Translations under genes and position numbers: made by a program
Shown: piece by piece, positions 25,158-36,437 of the stretch
How positions within the stretch are numbered: position 1 is the stretch's first letter
Layout of the letters: every line of letters begins with the position of its first letter
Notes under the pieces: model-generated
The model's input: only the letters and a program-made list of their open reading frames with translations
What the model was told of the DNA's origin: nothing
The model's database searches: none
From: Xanthomonas translucens pv. cerealis
GTDB lineage: Bacteria; Pseudomonadota; Gammaproteobacteria; Xanthomonadales; Xanthomonadaceae
NCBI RefSeq assembly: GCF_006838285.1
Contig: NZ_CP038228.1
Location: forward strand, 3,534,001 to 3,598,000
Direction: 5' to 3'
DNA length: 64,000 nt

Positions 25158-26471
25158 ATGCACTACAGCAGCGACACCGCAACAGCGGCGCCCGGCAGCC
25201 TGGCGCGTACCGCCATCGTGCCCCTGGTCCTGATCGTCAGCCTGTTCTTTCTGTGGGGCATGGCGAACAACCTCAACGACATCCTGATCAAGCAGTTCAA
25301 GAAAGCCTTCGAGCTGTCCGATCTGCAGGCCGGATTGGTGCAGAGCGCGTTCTACCTGGGCTACTTCGTGTTCGCGATCCCGGCGGCGATGTTCATGCGC
25401 CGCTTCAGCTACAAGGCGGCGGTGGTGCTCGGCCTGCTGCTGTACGCCACCGGCGCGTTCCTGTTCTACCCGGCCGCGCAGGAGCACACCTACGGCTTGT
25501 TCCTGCTGGCGCTGTTCGTGATCGCCAGCGGCCTGGCGTTCCTGGAAACCACCGCCAATCCGCTGGTCACCGTGCTCGGCCCGGCCGAAGGCGCGGCGCG
25601 GCGGCTGAATCTGGCGCAGGCGTTCAATCCGCTGGGCTCGATCACCGGCGTGCTGATCGGCCAGCACTTCATCCTGTCCGGCGTGGAGCACACGCCGCAG
25701 CAACTGGCGGCGATGGCGCAGGCCGCGCGCGCCGGCTTCTTCGCCGCCGAATCGGCGGCGGTGCAGACCCCGTATCTGATCATCGGCGCGGTGGTGGTGC
25801 TGTGGGCGCTGCTGATCGGGCTGACCCGCTTCCCGGTCACCCGCGACAGCGGCGCCGTGGCCAGCGCCGGCAAGGCCTATTTTGGCCCGTTGCTGCGCAA
25901 CCGCCGCTTCGTGTTCGCGGTGGTCGCGCAGTTCTTCTACGTGGGCGCCCAGGTCGGCATCTGGAGCTTCCTGATCCGCTACCTGCAGGACGCGGTGCCG
26001 GGCACCCCGGAAAAGACCGCGGCCAGCTTCCTGACCGTCTCGCTGGTGCTGTTCATGGCCGGCCGCTTCATCGGCACCGCCTTGTTGCGCTTCGTGTCGC
26101 CAGCGGTGTTGCTGGGCGCGTTCGCGCTGCTCAACCTGCTGCTGTGCGGCGTGGCGATCGCGTTGCCGGGCTGGACCGGGCTGTACGCGCTGGTGGCCAG
26201 CAGCGTGTTCATGTCGGTGATGTTCCCGACCATCTTCGCGCTGGGCCTGGACGGGCTGGACGACGACGCGCGCAAGCTCGGCTCCTCGCTGATCGTGATG
26301 GCGATCATCGGCGGCGCGGCGTTGACCGCGCTGATGGGCGCACTGTCCGACCGTGCCGGCATCCACTGGGCGATGACGGTGCCGGCGCTGTGCTTCGCGG
26401 TGATCCTGGTGTTTGCGTGCTATGCGCGCGACCGCGCGACCGCGACGCGCGCCACCGTTGCGGGAGCCTGA
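25158..26471 (+). CDS. fucP: FucP-type L-fucose:H+ symporter (MFS)
   Basis: A 437-residue, 12-helix major facilitator of the sugar/FucP branch. Signature parts are SLFFLWGMANNLNDILIKQF (helix 1, with the Asn-Asn-Leu-Asn-Asp motif), LSDLQAGLVQSAFYLGYF, GLAFLETTANPLVTVLGP and LNLAQAFNPLGSITGVLIG. The ATG at 25158 follows a GGGAGGGG ribosome site. It is the first gene of a rightward pair with the mutarotase, 1 base apart. The context fixes the likely substrate as L-fucose. Confidence 0.92.
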   Translation: MHYSSDTATAAPGSLARTAIVPLVLIVSLFFLWGMANNLNDILIKQFKKAFELSDLQAGLVQSAFYLGYFVFAIPAAMFMRRFSYKAAVVLGLLLYATGAFLFYPAAQEHTYGLFLLALFVIASGLAFLETTANPLVTVLGPAEGAARRLNLAQAFNPLGSITGVLIGQHFILSGVEHTPQQLAAMAQAARAGFFAAESAAVQTPYLIIGAVVVLWALLIGLTRFPVTRDSGAVASAGKAYFGPLLRNRRFVFAVVAQFFYVGAQVGIWSFLIRYLQDAVPGTPEKTAASFLTVSLVLFMAGRFIGTALLRFVSPAVLLGAFALLNLLLCGVAIALPGWTGLYALVASSVFMSVMFPTIFALGLDGLDDDARKLGSSLIVMAIIGGAALTALMGALSDRAGIHWAMTVPALCFAVILVFACYARDRATATRATVAGA

Positions 26472-26472
26472 G

Positions 26473-26850
26473 ATGCCGCGCCATTGCTATCTGCTCGACC
26501 TGCACGACGACCCGGCACTGATCGCCGAGTACGAACGCTGGCATCGCCCCGACACGGTGTGGCCGGAGATCGTCGCCTCGCTGCGCGCCGCCGGCATCCG
26601 CGAACTGGACATCCATCGCTGCGGCGACCGCCTGGTGATGCTGATGGAGGTGGACGACGACTATTCGCCCGCGGCCAAGGCCGCCGCGGATGCAGCCGAC
26701 CCGCGCGTGCAGGCCTGGGAGGCGCTGATGTGGCGCTTCCAGAAACCGCTGCCGGGTTCGGCGCCGGGAGAGAAATGGCGCGAGGCGCTGCAGATCTTTT
26801 CGTTGCAGGCGGCGTTGGCGGAGCAGGCGCGGATGCAGGAGCGCGACTGA
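26473..26850 (+). CDS. L-fucose/L-rhamnose mutarotase family protein
   Basis: A 125-residue protein of the RhaM-like (DUF718) mutarotase fold, which interconverts the anomers of a 6-deoxysugar. Visible are HCYLLDLHDDPALIAEYERW, DTVWPEIVASLRAAGIRELD and HRCGDRLVMLMEVDDDY. The ATG sits 1 base after the fucP stop with GGGAGCC upstream, so the pair is one unit. Fucose is the likely sugar because of the neighbours. Confidence 0.88.
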   Translation: MPRHCYLLDLHDDPALIAEYERWHRPDTVWPEIVASLRAAGIRELDIHRCGDRLVMLMEVDDDYSPAAKAAADAADPRVQAWEALMWRFQKPLPGSAPGEKWREALQIFSLQAALAEQARMQERD

Positions 26851-26865
26851 GGCAAGACCGAAACC

Positions 26866-26942
26866 GCCTTGGAGGAGCAACTTCAGCCGCGACAGAGTGC
26901 ATCGGTAGAGCACGTCGCGGCTGAAGTCGCTTCTACAGGGGT
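26866..26942. repeat. palindromic repeat pair after the mutarotase gene
   Basis: Two facing copies of the GAGCAACTTCAGCCGCGACA / TCGCGGCTGAAGTCGCTTCT element form a hairpin between the convergent mutarotase and dehydratase genes, where it can end both transcripts. Confidence 0.8.
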
Positions 26943-26977
26943 GCGCGCGCGGCACTGGGCCGCGCGCACTTGTCGCG

Positions 26978-28297
26978 TCATGCCTGCTGCGCGGCCAGGT
27001 CCGCGCTCCAGAACGGGCCGTCCGGATACAGGTACTGGCTGACCGAGTGCGCGTGCATCTCGGCCGAGAAGCCCGGCAGCGTCGGTGCCAGGTAGCGGCC
27101 GTGTGCAATCCTTACCGGATCGACGAAGTGCTGGTGCAGGTGATCGACGAATTCGATCGCACGGTCTTCCATCTTGCCGGTGATGGCGACGAAATCGGCC
27201 ATCGCCAGATGCTGCACCAGCTCGCACAGGCCGACGCCGCCAGCATGCGGGAACACGCGCACGCCGAACTTGGCCGCCAGCAGCAGGATCGCCAGGTTCT
27301 CGTTGACCCCGCCCACACGCGCGGCGTCGATCTGGATCAGGTCCACCGCGCCGGCCTGCAGCAGCTGCTTGAACACCACGCGGTTCTGCGTGTGCTCGCC
27401 GGTGGACACCGGCACCGGGGCGATGCCCTGGCGGATCGCGGCGTGGCCGAGCACGTCGTCGGGGCTGGTCGGCTCCTCGATCCAGGCGATGTCGAACTCG
27501 GCCAGCTGGCGCATCCAGGCGATCGCCGGACCCACGTCCCAGCGCTGATTGGCGTCCACCGCCATCGCGATGTCCGGGCCGATCGCTTCGCGCGCCAGGC
27601 GGCAACGGCGGATGTCGTCCTGCACGTTGGCGCCGACCTTGAGCTTGATCGTGCGGAAGCCGTCGGCCACCGCTTCCCTGGCCAGGCGCACCAACTTCTC
27701 GTCGGAGTAGCCGAGCCAGCCGGGCGAGGTGGTGTAGGCCGGATAGCCCTGTTCGAACAGCGTCTGCATCCGCGCTGCGCGCTGCGGTTCGGCCGCGCGC
27801 AGCAGCGCCAGCGCTTCGTCGGGGGTCAGCGCGTCGCTCAGGTAGCGGAAGTCGATGGTGCTCACCAGTTGCTCCGGCGACAACTCGGCGATGTAGCGCC
27901 ACAGCGGCTTGCCGGCGCGGCGCGCGGCCATGTCCCAGGCAGCGTTGATGACGCCGCCGATGGCCATGTGCATCACCCCCTTCTCCGGGCCCAGCCAACG
28001 CAGCTGCGAATCGTCGGTAAGGCTGCGCGCGAAGCCGCCCAGGTCGCCGATCACCGCGTCCACGTCGCGCCCGACCACATGGTGCGACAGCGCCGCGATC
28101 GCCGCGCTCTGCACGTCGTTGCCGCGGCCGATGGTGAACACCAGGCCGTAGCCGGCCAGGCCGTCGTCGGTATCGGTGCGCAGCCGCAGGTAGGCGGCCG
28201 AATAGTCCGGATCCAGATTCATCGCATCGGAACCGTCCAGTTCGCGCGAGGTGGGGAAACGCACGTCGAAGGTCTCGAGGGCAACGATTTTGCTCAT
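26978..28297 (-). CDS. L-fuconate dehydratase
   Basis: A 439-residue enolase-superfamily enzyme that turns L-fuconate into 2-keto-3-deoxy-L-fuconate. The residues described for Xanthomonas campestris FucD are present at the same numbers: Lys218 and Lys220 in TIKLKVG, metal ligands Asp248 (VDANQRW), Glu274 (IEEPTSPDD) and Glu301 (STGEHTQNR), and His351 in VFPHAGGVG. The ATG at 28297 was chosen because upstream in-frame sequence is repeat DNA. It is the last gene of the leftward fucose block. Confidence 0.95.
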   Translation of the reverse strand: MSKIVALETFDVRFPTSRELDGSDAMNLDPDYSAAYLRLRTDTDDGLAGYGLVFTIGRGNDVQSAAIAALSHHVVGRDVDAVIGDLGGFARSLTDDSQLRWLGPEKGVMHMAIGGVINAAWDMAARRAGKPLWRYIAELSPEQLVSTIDFRYLSDALTPDEALALLRAAEPQRAARMQTLFEQGYPAYTTSPGWLGYSDEKLVRLAREAVADGFRTIKLKVGANVQDDIRRCRLAREAIGPDIAMAVDANQRWDVGPAIAWMRQLAEFDIAWIEEPTSPDDVLGHAAIRQGIAPVPVSTGEHTQNRVVFKQLLQAGAVDLIQIDAARVGGVNENLAILLLAAKFGVRVFPHAGGVGLCELVQHLAMADFVAITGKMEDRAIEFVDHLHQHFVDPVRIAHGRYLAPTLPGFSAEMHAHSVSQYLYPDGPFWSADLAAQQA

Positions 28298-28345
28298 GGG
28301 GATCCTGGTGGTGAGGCAGAAGAAAAAGAAGAAACTGCAGTGAAG

Positions 28346-28562
28346 AGCCCCTTTCCCTCCGGGAGAGGGGTTGGGGTCAGGGTGCGGGAGTGCATGACTG
28401 TCGCCGCCCCTGCAGAACACGAACGAAGCAAAAGCAAGCAGCCGTGTTGCACACGCGGGATATGCGAAGCAAGGCGCTGAAGAAGACTGCTGCGCATGCA
28501 TCGCGAGGTGGCTTCGCCCCGTACCCTCACCCCAACCCCTCTCCCGAGGGGAGAGGGGCTTT
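28346..28562. repeat. two CCCTCTCCC-type palindromes flanking 130 bases
   Basis: CCCTTTCCCTCCGGGAGAGG (from 28348) and CCCTCTCCC-GAGGGGAGAGG (28537-28558), both with the flanking GGGTGCGGG/CCCTCACCCCAAC arms, lie between the FAH-family hydrolase and dehydratase genes in opposite orientation. No gene was seen in the 271-base gap. Confidence 0.75.
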
Positions 28563-28568
28563 AGAGCG

Positions 28569-29426
28569 TTACTGCGCGTCGCGTGGGTGGGCGATCACGG
28601 CCTGACGCTGCTCGCCCAGGCCTTCGATGCCCAGCGCCATCACGTCGCCCGGCTTCAGGTAGATCGGCGGCTTCTGCCCCAGGCCCACGCCCGGCGGCGT
28701 GCCGGTGCTGATCACATCGCCCGGCATCAGCGTCATGTAGCGGCTGATGTGGCTGACCAGCTCGGCCACGCCGAACACCATCGTGCGCGTGTTGCCGTTC
28801 TGGTAACGATGGCCGTTGACCTCCAGCCACATCGACAGGTTCTGCGGGTCGGCCACTTCGTCGGCGGTGACCAGCCACGGGCCGAGCGGGCCGAAGCCGT
28901 CGCAGCTCTTGCCCTTGACCCACTGCCCGCCGTGCTCGAGCTGGAACTCGCGTTCGGACAGGTCGTTGATCACCGCATAGCCGGCGACGTGCTTGAGCGC
29001 GTCCTCCAGCGCCACGTCGCGGGCGACATCGCCGATCACCACGCCCAGTTCCACTTCCCAGTCGCTCTTCTTCGAGCCGCGCGGAATCGTCACGGTGTCG
29101 TTGGGGCCGCTGATCGCGGTGGTGGCCTTCATGAACAGCACCGGCATCTCCGGCACCGCCATGCCCGACTCGGCGGCGTGGTCGGCGTAGTTCAGGCCGA
29201 CGCAGATGAACTTGCCGACGCGGCCCACGGCCGGTCCGTAGCGCACCTCGCCTTCCACCTTGGGCAGCGTGGCCGGATCGAGCGCGCGCAGCGTGTCCAG
29301 GCCGGCGGCGGTGAGGTGTGCGCCGGCGAGGTCGTCGATGACCGCGGACAGGTCGCGCAGGTGACCATCGGCGTCGAGCAGGGCAGGACGTTCGTGGCCG
29401 GGTTCGCCATAGCGCAGCAGTTTCAT
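28569..29426 (-). CDS. FAH-family 2,4-diketo-3-deoxy-L-fuconate hydrolase
   Basis: A 285-residue fumarylacetoacetate-hydrolase-fold enzyme. Conserved parts are [17 protein letters not shown], the metal ligands in [12 protein letters not shown] and the [30 protein letters not shown] motifs. In the fucose route known from Xanthomonas campestris a hydrolase of this family splits the diketo acid into pyruvate and L-lactate; the role here is inferred from the shared gene order. The start is the ATG at 29426. Confidence 0.88.
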   Translation of the reverse strand: MKLLRYGEPGHERPALLDADGHLRDLSAVIDDLAGAHLTAAGLDTLRALDPATLPKVEGEVRYGPAVGRVGKFICVGLNYADHAAESGMAVPEMPVLFMKATTAISGPNDTVTIPRGSKKSDWEVELGVVIGDVARDVALEDALKHVAGYAVINDLSEREFQLEHGGQWVKGKSCDGFGPLGPWLVTADEVADPQNLSMWLEVNGHRYQNGNTRTMVFGVAELVSHISRYMTLMPGDVISTGTPPGVGLGQKPPIYLKPGDVMALGIEGLGEQRQAVIAHPRDAQ

Positions 29427-29460
29427 GGGATGTCCTCTTGGAAGCGGAAGGCAGGCGCGG

Positions 29461-30207
29461 TCAGTTCGACCAGCCGCCGTCGATGATGTGGGTCTGCCCG
29501 GTGGTGAACGAAGCATCGTCCGAGGCCAGGTACACCACCAGCTGCGCGATCTCGCGCGGGTCGCCGAGGCGGCCCATCGGCTGGCGGTCGGTGAAGCTCT
29601 TCCACACCGCCTGCTCGTCGCCACCCAGCGCCTTGACCCGCTGGCCCAGCGACGGCGTCTTGATCGTGCCCGGGCAGATCGCGTTGCAGCGGATGCCCTT
29701 GGCCACGTAGTCGGCGGCGATGGCCTTGCTCAGCCCGATCACCGCGGCCTTGGTCACGCCATAGGCGAAGCGGTTCGGCACACCCTTGATGCTGGAGGCC
29801 ACCGAGGACATGTTGACGATGCTGCCGCGGCCCTGTTCCAGCATGCCCGGCAACACCGCCTGGCACAGGTAGTACATCGCATCGACGTTGATCGCGAACG
29901 AACGCCGCCATGCCGGCTCGTCGCAATCCAGGATGCTGCCCTGGTGCACGTAGCCGGCGCAGTTGAACAGCACGTCGAACGGCGCGTTCGCCGCGACCAG
30001 CGCCTGGATCGCGCTGGCGTCGGTGACGTCCAGGGTCTGGGTGACGATCGCAGCGGAGTCGGCGGCCAGCGCCTGCAGTGCGGCGGCATCGATGTCGGTG
30101 GCCAGCACCTGCGCGCCTTCGCGCGCGCAGGCCAGCGCGCTTTCGCGGCCGATGCCGGCGCCGGCGGCGGTGATCAGGCAACGCTTGCCTTGCAGCCGGC
30201 CGCTCAT
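29461..30207 (-). CDS. SDR-family 2-keto-3-deoxy-L-fuconate dehydrogenase
   Basis: A 248-residue classical short-chain dehydrogenase. The cofactor motif is TAAGAGIGRESALACA with an Asp (ATDID) that favours NAD. The NAG-type motif NCAGYVHQG, the catalytic Ser (VNMSSVAS), Tyr/Lys (YGVTKAAVIG) and the C-terminal INDGGWSN-like end (IDGGWSN) are present. Context places it at the oxidation of 2-keto-3-deoxy-L-fuconate. The ATG at 30207 (MSGRLQGKRCLIT) gives the standard length. Confidence 0.9.
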   Translation of the reverse strand: MSGRLQGKRCLITAAGAGIGRESALACAREGAQVLATDIDAAALQALAADSAAIVTQTLDVTDASAIQALVAANAPFDVLFNCAGYVHQGSILDCDEPAWRRSFAINVDAMYYLCQAVLPGMLEQGRGSIVNMSSVASSIKGVPNRFAYGVTKAAVIGLSKAIAADYVAKGIRCNAICPGTIKTPSLGQRVKALGGDEQAVWKSFTDRQPMGRLGDPREIAQLVVYLASDDASFTTGQTHIIDGGWSN

Positions 30208-30258
30208 GCGCGGCTCCGTGGGTGAAACGCGGACATGGTCATGGTGGGGCACTCTCGC

Positions 30259-31113
30259 TCAGGGGGAAAGAATCGGCTCGGGCAAACGGTAGAAACGACA
30301 TGCAGTAGCGGCGAATACATCGGCGCCGGCGTCGGCGGCATGCCGCGCGACCAGCGCCTGCGCCTGCGCCAGCCAGTCGCCGTAGCCGGCGCGCTGGGTC
30401 AGCACCGGCCAGTCGCTGCCCCACATCACCCGCTGCGCACCGAAGCAGGCGAACACCTGCGCCACGTACGGCTCGATCGCGGCGAGGTCGGCGTCGGCGG
30501 GCAGTTCGGTGAGCAGGCCAGACAGCTTGCACAGCACGTTCGGGTGCCGTGCCAACTGCGCCAGGCCGTCGGCCCAGGCGGCGAAACCGTCGCCGCCGAT
30601 CGCCGGCTTGGCGGCATGGTCGAGCACCACGCGCAGATGCGGATGGCGCTGTAGGCGCGCCTGCAGCGCCGGCAGGTGCAGCGGCTTGACCAGCGCGTCG
30701 AACGCCAGATCGTGACGCAGCAGCGCGTCGAACGCCGGGTCCAGCTGCGGCCGCGCCAGCCACTGCGGATCGGCCAGGTCCTGCACCATCGGCCGCAGGC
30801 CCTTGAGCAGGCCATCGCCCTCGGCGCACAGCGCGGCGATGCGCGCGGCGGCGTCGCCGGCCTCGAAATCGATCCAGCCGATCACCCCGGCGATGCGCGG
30901 CTGCGCGCGCGCCAGCTGCAGCAGGTAGCGGCTCTCCGCTTCGGTCTGCGCCGCCTGCATGGCGACGATCGCGGCCACGCCGTGCGCATCGAGCGTGGCA
31001 ACCAGGTCTTCGGGCACGAAGTCGCGATACAGCACCGTGAGTTCGGGCTTCAGCCAGTGGTAGTCGCCGCGCGCCAGCTGCCAGAAGTGTACGTGCGCAT
31101 CGACCACGTTCAC
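30259..31113 (-). CDS. L-fuconolactonase (amidohydrolase family)
   Basis: A 284-residue TIM-barrel hydrolase that opens L-fuconolactone to L-fuconate. Motifs are VDAHVHFWQLARGDYHWLKP at the N-terminus, VVLDHAAKPAIGG, and MWGSDWPVL with the metal-site Asp near the C-terminus. The GTG at 31113 overlaps the aldo/keto reductase stop (GTGA) and gives the expected start VNVVDAHVHF; longer starts run back into the upstream gene. Confidence 0.9.
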   Translation of the reverse strand: MNVVDAHVHFWQLARGDYHWLKPELTVLYRDFVPEDLVATLDAHGVAAIVAMQAAQTEAESRYLLQLARAQPRIAGVIGWIDFEAGDAAARIAALCAEGDGLLKGLRPMVQDLADPQWLARPQLDPAFDALLRHDLAFDALVKPLHLPALQARLQRHPHLRVVLDHAAKPAIGGDGFAAWADGLAQLARHPNVLCKLSGLLTELPADADLAAIEPYVAQVFACFGAQRVMWGSDWPVLTQRAGYGDWLAQAQALVARHAADAGADVFAATACRFYRLPEPILSP

Positions 31114-32249
31114 GGCGTCGGCACCTGCGCCTGCAGCAAGTCCTGGTCGCGCAACTGTTGCCACAGCAGCGGCGGGATCGGCGCGTGCATACGCGCGGCG
31201 GCGCTGGCCACCTCCGCAGGGGTGCGCATGCCGGCGACCACCGCGGCGACCGCCGGGTGCGCGAGCGGGAACTGCAGCGCCGCCGCGCCCACGTCCACGC
31301 CCTGCGCCGCGCAGGCGGCGAACAGGCGCTGCGCGTGCGCCAGCGTGGCCGGGTCCACCGGCGCGTAGTTGTAGGTGTCGCCGGGGCCGCGCGCGTCACT
31401 GAGCAGGCCCGAGCTGTACGGGCCGGCAACCAGGATGCCGACCTGGTGCTGCAGCGCCTGCGCCATGATCCGCTGCGCCGCGTGCTGTTCGAGCAAGGTG
31501 TAGCGGCCGGCCAGCATCACGCAGTCCAGCGGGAACAGCGGCATCAGTTCCAGCGCGATGTCTTCTTCGTTGACGCCGATGCCGATCGCGCGGCAGGCGC
31601 CGCTGGCCTTGAGTTCGGCCATTGCCGGCAAGGCCTCGTCCAGCGCCTGGCGCAGCATCGCCGGGTGCCGTTCGCCGTGGGTGAGGCGGCCGATGTCGTG
31701 CAGCAGCAGGACGTCCACGTGGTCGGTGCCGAGCCGCTGCAGGCTGGCTTCGAATTCGCGCAGCACGCCGTCGCGGCTGTAGTCGAACGCGGCGCCACGC
31801 CCGGCCACGGCGAAGCCGTCGCGTCCCGGCGCAGCACCGGCCTGGTCATAGACGCGGCGCCCAACCTTGGTCGACAGCGTGTAGCTCGCACGCGGCAACC
31901 CGCGCAGGCCCTGCCCGAGCCGGCGTTCGCTCAGCCCGTAGCCGTAATACGGCGCGGTGTCGAAATGGCGGATGCCGGCGGCATGGGCGTCGGCGACCGC
32001 GGCCAATGCCACCGCATCGTCCACTTCCGCGTACAGGTTGCCGATCGGTGCGGCGCCGAAGCCCAGCGTGGCGATGCGCACGCCGCTGCAGCCGAGTAGG
32101 CGCTGCGCGATCGCGCCGGGTTCGGCGGCGGCGCCGACGGCGTTCAACGGCACCTGCCGGCGTGCGCGCCAGTGGCAACTGCGCACGCCCCGCGCGCGCT
32201 CCGGGACCGGTTGCTGCTGGGGTTGCGCATGGCACGCCTCCGCCCACAT
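31110..32249 (-). CDS. aldo/keto reductase, probable L-fucose dehydrogenase
   Basis: An AKR TIM barrel that oxidises L-fucose to the lactone in this pathway. Conserved parts are IRHFDTAPYYGYGLSERRLG (Asp/Tyr of the active site), LSTKVGRRVY (Lys), DVLLLHDIGR (His) and a C-terminal cofactor region. The conserved domain begins at about residue 47 (RLLGCSGVRIATLGFGAAPI). The first ~45 residues of the longest frame are unlike the family, so a start nearer 32120 is likely. It is the first gene of the leftward fucose block. Confidence 0.85.
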   Translation of the reverse strand: MWAEACHAQPQQQPVPERARGVRSCHWRARRQVPLNAVGAAAEPGAIAQRLLGCSGVRIATLGFGAAPIGNLYAEVDDAVALAAVADAHAAGIRHFDTAPYYGYGLSERRLGQGLRGLPRASYTLSTKVGRRVYDQAGAAPGRDGFAVAGRGAAFDYSRDGVLREFEASLQRLGTDHVDVLLLHDIGRLTHGERHPAMLRQALDEALPAMAELKASGACRAIGIGVNEEDIALELMPLFPLDCVMLAGRYTLLEQHAAQRIMAQALQHQVGILVAGPYSSGLLSDARGPGDTYNYAPVDPATLAHAQRLFAACAAQGVDVGAAALQFPLAHPAVAAVVAGMRTPAEVASAAARMHAPIPPLLWQQLRDQDLLQAQVPTP

Positions 32250-32304
32250 GGGCTAATCGGATGGTGCCGGCTCGCGGCGCCACTATTGCGGACGCTGCCT
32301 GCCA

Positions 32305-32343
32305 GCTGTTCGCATATGAATATATCAATCACAAGTGAACAGC
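32305..32343. promoter_or_regulatory. AT-rich inverted repeat upstream of the leftward fucose block
   Basis: GCTGTTC (32305-32311) and GAACAGC (32337-32343) flank a 25-base AT-rich core containing CATATGAATATAT. The core loosely resembles a half of the palindrome at 25052 (both share CAT...AATATA). It may hold the promoter and regulator site of the aldo/keto reductase operon. Confidence 0.35.
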
Positions 32344-32480
32344 ACGTTGCGGTGCAGCATTGGGCAATGGGCAATCGGGAATGGTTGGGAGCGCAGCTCG
32401 CTGGCGCGGCGGGAGTGCGAGCGGACCGGGAGCGGGGAATCGGGTGGACGCAGCGGTCACCGATGCGCCCCGGGCCGCGC

Positions 32481-33123
32481 TCAGGCCGGGCTTGGCAGGC
32501 CCAGCCGGTCCCACAGGTCGGCCGGGTGTTCCAGCAGCGGCAGCGGTGTGCGGCTGCAGCGCGGCCGGCAGGGTGTAGCCCCAAGCGACGCCGACGAAGG
32601 CGATGCCGGCCTGGCGTGCGGCGTGGGCGTCGCGGATCTCGTCGCCCACGCACAGCGCGCGCGCGGCCGATGCGCGGCACGCCTTGAGCGCGGCGCGCAG
32701 CTTGCGGCGCTTGCCCAGCACTGCGGCACCGCAACCGATATGGCGGAAGCGCGCGGTCAGTTCGGCGCCGAGCACGCGCTCGACGTTGTCGCGGCTGTTG
32801 GAGGTCACCAGCGCCAGCTGCACGCCGGCCCGCGCGAGCGCGTCCAGCAATTCGGCCACCCCGTCGAACAGGGCGATGCGCTCGATCTGTGCGGCCATCA
32901 ACGCGCGCATGCGTCGCGCCACCGCCGGCACTCGCCACCAGCGGATGCCGCTGCGCGCCATCAGCTCGCGCGCGCTCAGGCTGCGGATTTCCTGCAGCCG
33001 CTCCGGTTCGAAGCGGCGGAAGCCGAACGCGTCGGCGACGTCGTTGATGGTGTCCAGGAACCAGGCGAAGGAATCGGCCAGGGTGCCTTCGAAATCGAAG
33101 ATGACCAGGTCGTAGCGGCGCAT
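32481..33123 (-). pseudogene. HAD-family hydrolase with C-terminal frameshift
   Basis: A phosphatase of the Gph/HAD type. The nucleophile motif DFEGTLADS (family DFDGTLxDS, the second Asp replaced by Glu), LVTSNSRDNV (motif II) and VGDEIRDAHAARQAG (motif IV) are intact. The read-through frame then goes into Pro/Ala-rich noise to 32329. One base out of frame at about 32555 the sequence continues LPLLEHPADLWDRLGLPSPA and stops at 32481. The span 32481-33123 is 643 bases, one more than 214 codons, fitting a single-base insertion in a GC-rich run. It could be a real mutation or a base-calling error. The changed motif-I Glu is also unusual. Confidence 0.65.
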
Positions 33124-33370
33124 GTGGCGGCAGCATGCCGCAGCAGCGGCCGCGCCACCAGCGCTGGCGCGACCATCCCGTTGCGCAACGCTGTCCAACG
33201 CTTGCCAGAGTCAACACCCAGCGCGCGGTTTTTGCGGCCGGGTGACGATGCGGGTGGAGGAATCACGCTTTGCCGCTTGCGCGCCTTCATCCGCCGTTGC
33301 CTCCGGCTTCACGCGCTGCGTTCGGCGCGGCGCGCACGGTGCAGCCTGGTTTCCGAATCATGAGGTGCAT

Positions 33371-33589
33371 ATGCAGATGCAGAATCCCAACCCCGGCCAG
33401 GATCCGCAGCAACCACCGAACGAGGTGCCGGGACAGGTCCCCAATCCCGGCGTGGACCCGACACCGGACCGGCCGGTGGATCCGATCCCGAACCAGCCGA
33501 TCGATCCGACCATCCCGCCGATCAGCGACCCGATCGGCGACGTCGATGCCCCGGTGCCAGGGCCGCGTGGGCCGACGCAGTACGCGTAG
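33371..33589 (+). CDS. small proline-rich protein, function unknown
   Basis: A 72-residue protein starting MQMQNPNPGQDPQQ, about one quarter proline, with Asp, Gln and Asn and repeated PxxPIxxPID-type units (RPVDPIPNQPIDPTIPP). There is no signal peptide. A GAGG ribosome site lies 8 bases upstream of the ATG. Codon use matches the genome. It is probably an unstructured protein. Confidence 0.6.
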   Translation: MQMQNPNPGQDPQQPPNEVPGQVPNPGVDPTPDRPVDPIPNQPIDPTIPPISDPIGDVDAPVPGPRGPTQYA

Positions 33590-33604
33590 CGTTCGGCCGC
33601 GAAA

Positions 33605-33818
33605 ACCCCTATAGCAAGGGCTTCAGCCGCGACAACGTCCGAAGCCGCAAGGCTCGCCGCTGCGCTCGTCGCGACTGAAGTCGCTCCCACACGGGCTTCA
33701 CCGGCGCCTTGAAGTTGCGAGGCCGCTTGTGGGAGGGACGTCAGTCCCGACTGCACGCCGGTTGGGTACATTCACCACTGCGTTCGTCGCGGCTGAAGAC
33801 AGTTGCTCCTACAGCAAG
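33605..33818. repeat. palindromic repeat cluster downstream of glpK
   Basis: Four copies of the GCTTCAGCCGCGAC-type element (near 33620, 33670, 33735 and 33790) in alternating orientation fill the 250-base gap between the small proline-rich gene and the 3' end of glpK. Confidence 0.8.
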
Positions 33819-33839
33819 CACAGGACGCGCTGGCAGCTG

Positions 33840-36256
<2,417 letters not shown>

Positions 36257-36437
36257 GCGCGCCGCTCCTGCGTTATGGTCGTCGTCTTGCCGGTCATCCC
36301 GGTCGTCGTCTTGTACATGCCTGTCACCCTCCACGGTCGTTTCCAGGTTCGCGTGCGGCGGCGGTTGCCGATGCGCGCGGCGATTGCGCACGCGCGGCCG
36401 GCGCCCACAACGGGGCACGCCGGCCGCGGTGCTTGCC

